From: Nocardia inohanensis NBRC 100128
Lineage (GTDB): Bacteria; Actinomycetota; Actinomycetes; Mycobacteriales; Mycobacteriaceae
NCBI RefSeq assembly: GCF_001612945.1
Contig: NZ_BDBK01000008.1
Span: 682,001 to 746,000 of the forward strand
Direction: 5' to 3'
DNA: 64,000 nt
The notes under the pieces are model-generated. The model saw nothing but the letters and a program-made list of their open reading frames with translations, did no database searches and had not been told where the DNA came from. Positions 57,721-64,000 of this stretch are shown here, one piece after another; within the stretch, counting starts at the first letter, position 1; every line of letters begins with the position of its first letter. The translations under genes and the position numbers were made by a program.

Positions 57721-60081
57721 TCAGGACCATTGCCAGTCCGTCACCTCGGGCGGGTCCTCGCCGAAACGCCGGGCGTAGGCCCGGGCCGCGTCGAGCCGAG
57801 TGTGCAGCTCGGCGGTCAGCTCCGCCCGGCGGGGCGCCAGACGCGGCACCTCGGCCAGGGCCGCGACCGCGAGCTGATACCGGTCGATGCCGTTGAGCGC
57901 GCACATATCGAAAGGTGTTGTGGTGGTGCCGTTGTCGGTGAACCCGTGTACATGCATGCGGTCGTGGCCGGGGCGGCGATACGCGATGCGGTGGATCAGC
58001 CACGGATAGCCGTGGAAGGCGAACACCACGGGCGCATCGGTGAATATCTCCCGGTAGTCCTCGTCGGAGATGCCGTGCGGATGCCGGTCGGGCGGGAACA
58101 GCCGGGCCAGGTCCACCACGTTGACGACCCGGACGGCCAAGTCGGGCACCAGCTTTCGCAGCAGTGCGGCGGCCGCCAGGGTTTCCTGGGTGGGTACGTC
58201 ACCCGCGCAGGCCAGCACCACCTCGGCAGGGCGCTGCTGATCGGTGCTCGCCCAATCCCAGACGCCCAGGCCGCGTTCGCAATGCCGGCGCGCCTGCTCA
58301 CCGCTGAGGTATTGCAGCGCGGGCTGCTTGCCGGCGACGACCACGTTCACATAGCCGCGGCTGCGCAGGCAGTGGTCGAAGACGTACAGCAGGGTGTTGG
58401 CGTCCGGCGGCAGGTAGACGCGGCTCACCTCGGGCCGCTTGCTCAGCACGTGGTCGATGAATCCGGGGTCCTGGTGCGAGGCCCCGTTGTGATCCTGCCG
58501 CCAGACGTGCGAGGTGATCAGATAGTTGAGGCTGGGAATCGGTTTCCGCCAAGGGTATTCGGCGGCCATGTGCAACCACTTGGCGTGCTGCACCACCATC
58601 GAGTCGACGATGTGGGCGAAGGCTTCGTAGGTGGAGAACACGCCGTGCCGGCCGGTGAGCAGATAGCCTTCCAGCCAGCCCTGGCACAGGTGTTCGGACA
58701 GCACTTCGAAGACGCGGCCGTCGGGGGCGAGCCGGTCGTCACCGGGTTTGCGGCTCAGCCGCCAGCGCCGCGCGGTCGCCTCCAGCACCGCGTCGAGCCG
58801 GTTGGAGGTGTGCTCGTCGGGCGAGAAGAACAGCAGGTTCCGTGGATTGTCGATGAGCGCGTCCCGCAGATAGCCGCCCAGCACCCGGGTCGCCTCCGCG
58901 TGTTCGGTTGCGGGAGACGCGAATCCGACGGTGTAGTCGGCGACCGGCGGCAAGCGCAGATCACTGCTCGTATGGCCGTGCGCGCTCGGTTCCGCGCTCA
59001 TCCGCCGGTGCGCCGGATGCAGCGCGGCGATGCGCTCGACCGGGCGGCCGCCGGGTTCGAACAGCTCCTGCGGCCGATACGAGCGCAGCCATTCCTCCAG
59101 CTGCGCAAGGTGTTCCGGATTCTGCCGCACCCCCGGCAACGGCACCTGATGGGCCCGGAAGGTGCCTTCGACGGCCACCCCGTCCACGGTATCGGGGCCG
59201 GTCCAGCCCTTGGGGGTGACCAGTACGATCAACGGCCGGTAGGGATTTCGCGGCCCCAAGCCGAGTTGCGCCTGCTCGCGGATTTCCCCGATGCGCGCGA
59301 AAGCCTCGTCCAGAACCGCGGCGTAACGCCGGTGCACTGCCGCGGGATCGGCCCCTTCGACATACATCGGTTCCCAGCGGTGCGCGGTCAGCAACCGATC
59401 GAGATCCTCACGCGCCATGCGGGACAACAGCGTCGGGTTGGCGATCTTGTAGCCATTGAGGTGCAGGATGGGCAGGACCGTGCCGTCGGTGAGGCGATCC
59501 AGGAACGCCGGAGCATGCCAGCTGGTGGCGAGCGCACCGGTTTCGGCCTCGCCGTCGCCGATCATGCACGCCACCACCAGATCCGGATTGTCCAGCGCCG
59601 CACCGGTGGCGTGAGCGAGGGAATACCCCAGCTCCCCGCCTTCGTGAATGGAGCCCGGCAGGTGCGGGGAGGCATGACTGGGCACCCCGCCGGGAAAGGA
59701 GAACTGCCGGAACAGCTCTCGCATACCGGCCAGATCCTGTCCGACCTCGGGGTGGCACCGCGAATAGGTGCCCTCCAGCCAGGTCGCCGCGTTCAGGGCG
59801 GCCGCGCCGTGGCCGGGTCCGAGCACGAACAGCATGCGCTGTCCGGTGCGGGCAATCACCCGGTTGAGATGCGCGTAGGTCAGGGTCACGCCGGGCACCG
59901 TGCCCCAGTGGCCGATCAGTCGCGGCTTGATGTGCTCGGGCCGCAAGGGCTCGGTCAGCAGCGGATTGTCCATCAGATAGATCTGGCCCGCGGCGAGATA
60001 GTTCGCCGCGCGCCACCAAGCATCGAGATCGGCGAGGCCGTCATCGGTTTCGGTGCCGGGGTCCGGCAGTGTCATCGTCAT
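57721..60081 (-). CDS. xfp: phosphoketolase (xylulose-5-P/fructose-6-P)
   Basis: A 786-residue thiamine-diphosphate enzyme of the Xfp family: N-terminal WWRAANYLAAGQIYL, KPRLIGHWGTVPG, GPGHGAAALNA, the TPP motif GDGEAETGALATSW...NGYKIANPT, then QDHNGASHQDPGFID and a C-terminal HGYPWLIHR. It cleaves xylulose-5-phosphate or fructose-6-phosphate with phosphate to acetyl phosphate plus a triose or tetrose phosphate. Full length. It lies 16 bp downstream of the usp gene, so both share the promoter with DosR-like boxes. This would give substrate-level ATP through acetate kinase in low oxygen. Confidence 0.96.
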   Translation of the reverse strand: MTMTLPDPGTETDDGLADLDAWWRAANYLAAGQIYLMDNPLLTEPLRPEHIKPRLIGHWGTVPGVTLTYAHLNRVIARTGQRMLFVLGPGHGAAALNAATWLEGTYSRCHPEVGQDLAGMRELFRQFSFPGGVPSHASPHLPGSIHEGGELGYSLAHATGAALDNPDLVVACMIGDGEAETGALATSWHAPAFLDRLTDGTVLPILHLNGYKIANPTLLSRMAREDLDRLLTAHRWEPMYVEGADPAAVHRRYAAVLDEAFARIGEIREQAQLGLGPRNPYRPLIVLVTPKGWTGPDTVDGVAVEGTFRAHQVPLPGVRQNPEHLAQLEEWLRSYRPQELFEPGGRPVERIAALHPAHRRMSAEPSAHGHTSSDLRLPPVADYTVGFASPATEHAEATRVLGGYLRDALIDNPRNLLFFSPDEHTSNRLDAVLEATARRWRLSRKPGDDRLAPDGRVFEVLSEHLCQGWLEGYLLTGRHGVFSTYEAFAHIVDSMVVQHAKWLHMAAEYPWRKPIPSLNYLITSHVWRQDHNGASHQDPGFIDHVLSKRPEVSRVYLPPDANTLLYVFDHCLRSRGYVNVVVAGKQPALQYLSGEQARRHCERGLGVWDWASTDQQRPAEVVLACAGDVPTQETLAAAALLRKLVPDLAVRVVNVVDLARLFPPDRHPHGISDEDYREIFTDAPVVFAFHGYPWLIHRIAYRRPGHDRMHVHGFTDNGTTTTPFDMCALNGIDRYQLAVAALAEVPRLAPRRAELTAELHTRLDAARAYARRFGEDPPEVTDWQWS

Positions 60082-60097
60082 CGTCGTAGCTCTCGTC

Positions 60098-61021
60098 TCA
60101 CCGCTCGCCGTGCACGACCATCACCGGGCAGCGGGCGTGCTGCACCAGCGAATGCGCCGTGGAACCGAGCAGCATGCCGAGGAATCCGCCCCGGCCGTGA
60201 TTGCCGACCACGATCAGCTGTGCGCTGCCGGACCATTCGGTGAGCTGCTGCGCCGGGCCGTTCACGTATACGCGGCGAGTGACGTGCACGTCCGGGTACT
60301 TCTGCTGCCACCCCGCCAGCCGCTCGGCGAGCACGGCCTCCTCGACGGTGTCGACATCCTCGAGCGCCGGCCCCGGATTCTCCCCCAGATAGGCGCCCAG
60401 ATCCCAGTCGCTCCACACGTGCACGGCGATCAGCTCCGCACCGCGCGCCGAGGCTTCGGCGAAGGCGGCCGCGATGGCCGGCTCGCTCACCGGACCACCG
60501 TCGATACCCACCACCACCGGTCCGGAGTCGTGAACAGTGTTGTCCGCCTGCGGATCCGGACGCACCACGATCACCGGACCGTGCGCGTGCGCGGTGACGG
60601 CCAGCAGCGTCGAACCCAGATGCGACAGCGTGCCGGTGTTCCCCGTCGCGCCCAGCACCACGGCGAACGCGGACGCGCTGTGCTCGAGCAGCAGCGCGGT
60701 CCCACCGTCGGCGTAGGTGTGGCTCTGTACCCGCAGCTCCGGTTCCAGCGACCGCACGGTCTCGACGGCGTGCCGCAGAATCGTCTTGCCGTGTGCCCGA
60801 ACGGTATCGATGATCGGCGGCGTGATCACCTGATACGGACCGCTCACCCGGCTCACCCCGACCAGATCCATCCCGTACAGGATGTGCAGAGCGCGCCCGT
60901 GCGCGGCGGCGTAACGGGCCGCCCAGCGCAATGCGAGCTCCGATCCGGGCGACCCGTCCACCCCGACCACGACGGCCGCGGTGGCCAGTTCGTGCGGGTT
61001 GTCGTAGTCCAGGTTGTGCAT
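60098..61021 (-). CDS. tandem-domain universal stress protein
   Basis: A 307-residue protein of two Usp domains (about 14-155 and 165-305). The second has the ATP-binding pattern GNHGRGGFLGMLLGST followed by CPVMVVHG; the first has GATGNTGTLSHLGSTLLAVTAHAHGPVIVV. VVGVDGSPGSELAL and VVGIDGGPVSEPAI start the domains. Tandem Usps such as Rv2005c and Rv2623 are DosR-regulon members in mycobacteria. GGAGG stands five bases before ATG 61021. First gene of the usp-xfp operon. Confidence 0.94.
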   Translation of the reverse strand: MHNLDYDNPHELATAAVVVGVDGSPGSELALRWAARYAAAHGRALHILYGMDLVGVSRVSGPYQVITPPIIDTVRAHGKTILRHAVETVRSLEPELRVQSHTYADGGTALLLEHSASAFAVVLGATGNTGTLSHLGSTLLAVTAHAHGPVIVVRPDPQADNTVHDSGPVVVGIDGGPVSEPAIAAAFAEASARGAELIAVHVWSDWDLGAYLGENPGPALEDVDTVEEAVLAERLAGWQQKYPDVHVTRRVYVNGPAQQLTEWSGSAQLIVVGNHGRGGFLGMLLGSTAHSLVQHARCPVMVVHGER

Positions 61022-61101
61022 CGCGACCTCCGAGGTCAGTCGTGTGGGCGTGCCCGGCGGGCAACTACTTTCACGGTAGAAAGCGCGGGCCGGCCCGGAT
61101 G

Positions 61102-61177
61102 CGGTCCAGAGTCACCGCCGCCAGGGCCCAAAGACCGTCCGGCGGGGCCGGTCCCCGGCATCGTGGTCTTTGGTCCC
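61102..61177. promoter_or_regulatory. three DosR-like boxes in the usp promoter region
   Basis: CGGTCCAGAGTCAC (61102-61115; 9 of 14), GGGCCCAAAGACCG (61124-61137; 10 of 14) and, on the opposite strand, GGGACCAAAGACCA (61164-61177; 11 of 14) lie 81-156 bp upstream of the usp start. The first two start 22 bp apart, and the second and third 40 bp apart. Multiple phased boxes are usual at strongly induced DosR promoters. They also face the small gene at 61237. Confidence 0.5.
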
Positions 61178-61236
61178 GGGCCGGTCGGGAGCATCGACTC
61201 TGATCCCGCGGCAAGCCCGCAACCAGGCTGGGCACC

Positions 61237-61443
61237 ATGAGAATTCACCGCCCCCTCGATTCGGTCGCGACCCTGGCCGTGCTGCTCGGCGCGGCGATGT
61301 TCGTCGCGGTCCCGGCCTGCCTGCCCTGGCTGGGCGCCTGGGGGCGGCTCTACGGGAGCACGCTGATCTATCTGGCGTTCGCCGAGTACGTGGCGGTGGC
61401 GACCGGCCTGCTGCGCTGGGGCGTCGGTCAAATGCGTTCCTGA
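61237..61443 (+). CDS. small two-helix membrane protein
   Basis: A 68-residue protein with two hydrophobic segments (VATLAVLLGAAMFVAVPACL and STLIYLAFAEYVAVATGLL) separated by WLGAWGRLYG. No family recognised. The ATG at 61237 lacks a strong RBS. The gene is divergent from usp, shares its promoter region, and its end overlaps the GH65 gene tail by 16 bp. Coding status is likely but not certain. Confidence 0.5.
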   Translation: MRIHRPLDSVATLAVLLGAAMFVAVPACLPWLGAWGRLYGSTLIYLAFAEYVAVATGLLRWGVGQMRS

Positions 61444-64000
61444 TCCGGCCGCCGGGCCGGAATCGGAATGCGCACCGTCTCGCCCGGCGCGAGCCGTTCG
61501 GTCCGCCCCGCGCAGTCGATCTCCACCGGTGCGGCCGCGCACGGGTCCGAGGCGACCTCGACCTCGCCGGTGCTGATGCGCAAGGTGAGCCGGTGCCCGC
61601 GGTAGACGAGCGGCAGTCTGGCCGCGCCGAGTTCGCCGGGCCAGCACGGATCCAGGATCAGCCGGTCGTCGCGCAACTCCAGGCCGGTGAAGCACCGCTG
61701 CACCAGATCCACGCTCCCCGCCATGGCACCCAGGTGGATGCCCTCTTCGGTGGTGCCGCCCTGCAAGTCCGCCACATCGGAGTCGAGGACCCGCTCGAAA
61801 TAGCGCATGGCCTCGTCGCGGTGGGCGCGCGCCAGCACCCAGGCGTGCACGAGGGCGCTCAGGGTCGAGCCGTGCGAGGTGCGGGCCAGGTAGTAGTCGA
61901 TGGTGCGCGGGATCATCTCGCCGGGCAGTTCGTAGTCGAGCCGGGCCAGGGTCTCGCGCAGTTCGTCGGCCGAGAGCAGATAGAACAGCATCAGCACATC
62001 GGCTTGTTTGCCGGCGCGGTAGCGGTTGACGTCGTCGCCCTCGGCCTCGAGGACGCGGTCCAGGCGCGCGATGTCGTCGTACTCGGCGTGGTAGTGGTCC
62101 CAATCCAGTTCGGCCAGTTGGTCGTAACCCTCGAATTGGGAGAGCACGCCGTCGTGGAACGGGACGTACAGGCGGCTGCCAACGGCTTCCCATCGGGTCC
62201 GCTCGACGGCGGTCACGCCCAGCGACTCCAGCAATCGCACCCGGTCGCGCGGTGCCAGGCGGTCGAGGGCGTCGCGGGCGCGCGCGATGGTCCAGGCCGC
62301 CATCACATTCGTGTAGGCGTTGTCGTCGATGCCGTCCTGCGGCGCGTCCGGATAGCCGGAGTGGAACTCGTCGGGCCCGATCACGCCGCGCAGATGGTAG
62401 CGGTCGCCGCGCGGATCGTATTCGGCTTTGCTCGCCCAGAAGCGCGCGATCTCCACCAGCAGTTCGGCCCCGTAGGAGGTGAGGAATTCGATATCACCGG
62501 TCACCTGGTAGTACTGCCAGACGTTGTAGGCGATCGCGCTGCCGATGTGGTGCGCGCGCCAGCTCGGATCCGGATGCCAGTGGCCCGACAGCGGATTCAG
62601 ATGCATGCGCTGGCTCTCCTCCCGGCCGTCGTTGCCCGACTGCCACGGGAACATGGCGCCGCGCAGCCCGGCCGCCGCGGCCGCCCGGCGCGCCTCGGGC
62701 AGCCGGCGGTGGCGGTAGCGCAGCAGCGCGCGGGTCAGGGCCGGGAAGCGAATGTTCAACAGCGAGAACACGAACAGCTCGTCCCAGAAGATGTGACCGC
62801 GATACGCCTCCCCGTGCAGGCCGCGCGCGGGCACGCCGACGTCGAGATCGGCCGAGTGCGGGGAAACGGTCTGGATCAAGTGCAGTTGGTGCAGGCGCAG
62901 TACGCGCAAGGCGTGCTCGCCGTCGTCCAGGTCGATGCGCATGCGATCCCACAGGTGTTCCCACGCCACGGTGTGCGCCGCCAGCAGGTCGGCGAACCGG
63001 CCCGCGCCGTCGAGCTCACGCAGCGCGTCCTCGTCGGGCGCGGACACCGCGGGGTCACGGCCGGTGACCACCGCGACGGTCTTCTCATGCGTGACGCTGT
63101 CCCCGGCCGTCATTTCCACGGTGTGGAGGTGCCCCACCGTTGGCTTCGTGTCGATGTATTCGACTGCCGCGCCGGATGATTCGCCGTGCCGGTACAGCTC
63201 CGCGCGCGCCGCCATCGCCACCGCGATACCCGACTGGCTGGTCCGCATGACCAGCAGCGCCGTCGCGGGTCCGGCCGCGCGCGCGATGACCGGATTCAGG
63301 TGCCGGTCGGCCAATCCCGCGTAACGGGCGACCAGCGTATTGCGCACGCCGCCGTCGATCAGCGACCGGAGAGTCAGGCGATCGCTCCAATTCTCGGCCG
63401 TGATCGTGGTTTCCAACGCGCACAGGTGCGGCGCGGACATGGACACGAAACGCCGCTGATCGATGCGGGTGATGCGCCCGGCGGCATCCCGGACCCGGAT
63501 CCGCCGGGTCAGCAGGGCGCGCCGCAGGTCGAATTGTTGCTGATAGGAGAGAATTTCGGTGGCGTCCAGATCCCACCAGTCGCCGTCACCGATCCGGAAG
63601 GTGAGCGGCAGCCAGTTGGGCAGGTTGACCAGGCTCTCGTTGTCCGCGACCCGATCGCCGATCCGGTCGTAGCGCCGGTTGTAGATGCCCGCCACGTAGG
63701 TGCCGGGGTAATGATGCTGTCCCGCAACCGATTCCGGCGCGGCGCCACGGGTGGCGAGATAACCGTTGCCCACCGTGCACAACGCCTCGCGCAACCGTTC
63801 GCGGTCCGGATCGTAACCGTCGTAGGTCAAGGTCCAGGCGGCCGAGGCGGCCGACTCACCGCCGTCGCGCAGTCGTTCGTGCAGGCGCTCGAGCAGGTCG
63901 CGCGCGCCGGCCGGGCCGGTCAGCGAGAATTGTGCGCCGGTGCGCCGGTCGCCGTCCTCGTCGTGGCGCACCACGATGCCGACTCCGTCGGCGCTCACCG
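61428..64000 (-). CDS. GH65 glycoside phosphorylase/hydrolase with trehalose-phosphatase-like N-terminus, partial (OtsB1-like)
   Basis: 857 codons are visible; the frame runs off the right edge, so the N-terminus is missing. The first ~40 visible residues (DGVGIVVRHDEDGDRRTGAQ, then FSLTGPAGARDLLERL) look like the last strand and helix of a trehalose-6-phosphate phosphatase. The rest is a full GH65 (alpha/alpha)6 domain: YVAGIYNRRYDR, WDELFVFSLLNIRFP, PWQSGNDGREE and VIGPDEFHSGYPD, whose Glu is the expected general acid, with NAYTNVMAAW. Rv2006 (OtsB1), a DosR-regulon gene, has such a fusion. A GTG at 63998 could be mistaken for the start. Confidence 0.85.
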   Translation of the reverse strand, partial: VSADGVGIVVRHDEDGDRRTGAQFSLTGPAGARDLLERLHERLRDGGESAASAAWTLTYDGYDPDRERLREALCTVGNGYLATRGAAPESVAGQHHYPGTYVAGIYNRRYDRIGDRVADNESLVNLPNWLPLTFRIGDGDWWDLDATEILSYQQQFDLRRALLTRRIRVRDAAGRITRIDQRRFVSMSAPHLCALETTITAENWSDRLTLRSLIDGGVRNTLVARYAGLADRHLNPVIARAAGPATALLVMRTSQSGIAVAMAARAELYRHGESSGAAVEYIDTKPTVGHLHTVEMTAGDSVTHEKTVAVVTGRDPAVSAPDEDALRELDGAGRFADLLAAHTVAWEHLWDRMRIDLDDGEHALRVLRLHQLHLIQTVSPHSADLDVGVPARGLHGEAYRGHIFWDELFVFSLLNIRFPALTRALLRYRHRRLPEARRAAAAAGLRGAMFPWQSGNDGREESQRMHLNPLSGHWHPDPSWRAHHIGSAIAYNVWQYYQVTGDIEFLTSYGAELLVEIARFWASKAEYDPRGDRYHLRGVIGPDEFHSGYPDAPQDGIDDNAYTNVMAAWTIARARDALDRLAPRDRVRLLESLGVTAVERTRWEAVGSRLYVPFHDGVLSQFEGYDQLAELDWDHYHAEYDDIARLDRVLEAEGDDVNRYRAGKQADVLMLFYLLSADELRETLARLDYELPGEMIPRTIDYYLARTSHGSTLSALVHAWVLARAHRDEAMRYFERVLDSDVADLQGGTTEEGIHLGAMAGSVDLVQRCFTGLELRDDRLILDPCWPGELGAARLPLVYRGHRLTLRISTGEVEVASDPCAAAPVEIDCAGRTERLAPGETVRIPIPARRPDQERI

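Noticed and set aside
63996..63998. GTG as start of the GH65 gene
   Set aside because: The residues after it match the interior of a trehalose-phosphatase domain, so the frame most likely continues beyond the window.

Overview
The window reads as the chromosome of a high-GC, mycolic-acid-type actinomycete, most like Nocardia. GC is very high with strong GC at third codon positions. Many starts are GTG, and genes are packed in ATGA/GTGA/TGATG overlaps. Actinobacterial family members include a GTP-dependent PEP carboxykinase, a DesA-type acyl-ACP desaturase, a DUF5313 protein, an Acg-like nitroreductase and an OtsB1-like GH65 protein. Organism assignment is inference from family content. No rRNA, tRNA, IS element, phage gene or CRISPR array was seen.

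Region 1 (1-27.3 kb), mostly leftward, is a secondary-lipid/polyketide locus. Its core (7.4-21.8 kb) encodes a PfaA-like megasynthase (KS-AT-ACP-KR-DH), a stand-alone PfaC-type double dehydratase, a PfaD-type FMN enoyl reductase and a private acyl-CoA carboxylase (fused beta/alpha carboxyltransferase, biotin carrier, biotin carboxylase). No chain-length factor, PfaB or phosphopantetheinyl transferase is visible. A second leftward unit (1-5.7 kb) carries a fatty acyl-AMP ligase, an ACP, a transglutaminase-fold protein with an intact Cys-His-Asp triad, a ferritin-like diiron enzyme, an SGNH hydrolase and a haem-oxygenase-fold protein cut by the window edge. A rightward thioesterase/hydrolase pair lies between the two. 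Upstream of the megasynthase are another SGNH hydrolase, a flavin monooxygenase/reductase, a FadD, a HAD hydrolase and a LysR regulator. A plausible logic is: carboxylase makes malonyl units, megasynthase plus DH/PfaD builds an acyl chain, FAAL/ACP presents an acyl group to the diiron and transglutaminase-like tailoring enzymes, and hydrolases release it.

Region 2 (27.4-32.7 kb) is a Ugp/Mal-type ABC importer (ATPase, lipoprotein, two permeases) with a metallo-beta-lactamase-fold hydrolase.

Region 3 (32.8-41.7 kb), mainly rightward, is a second lipid cassette. A ferredoxin-type reductase and a small secreted protein are followed by a tightly packed unit bounded by two strong hairpins: membrane desaturase, ACP, cyclopropane-synthase-like methyltransferase, cytochrome P450, FAAL and thioesterase. 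A polytopic membrane protein and an oppositely oriented roadblock-like protein follow.

Region 4 (41.8-47.5 kb) holds a DUF5313 protein, a SulP transporter, pckG, an ArsR regulator, an alpha/beta hydrolase and a YjdM/PhnA-like protein. A shared 27-bp element lies upstream of pckG and again between arsR and the hydrolase.

Region 5 (47.5-64 kb) looks like a stress/hypoxia island. It contains a long hibernation-promoting factor, an acyl-ACP desaturase, a polyketide-cyclase-like protein, an Acg-like nitroreductase, a DUF4389 protein, a deazaflavin-oxidoreductase-like membrane protein, an AraC regulator, a GyrI-DUF302 fusion, an ABC exporter, a Usp-phosphoketolase operon, and the C-terminal part of a trehalose-phosphatase/GH65 protein running off the right edge. 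Several promoters carry boxes resembling the mycobacterial DosR site (GGGACTWWAGTCCC), best upstream of hpf and in multiple copies upstream of usp, which supports one dormancy-type regulon. No dosR/dosS gene is in the window.
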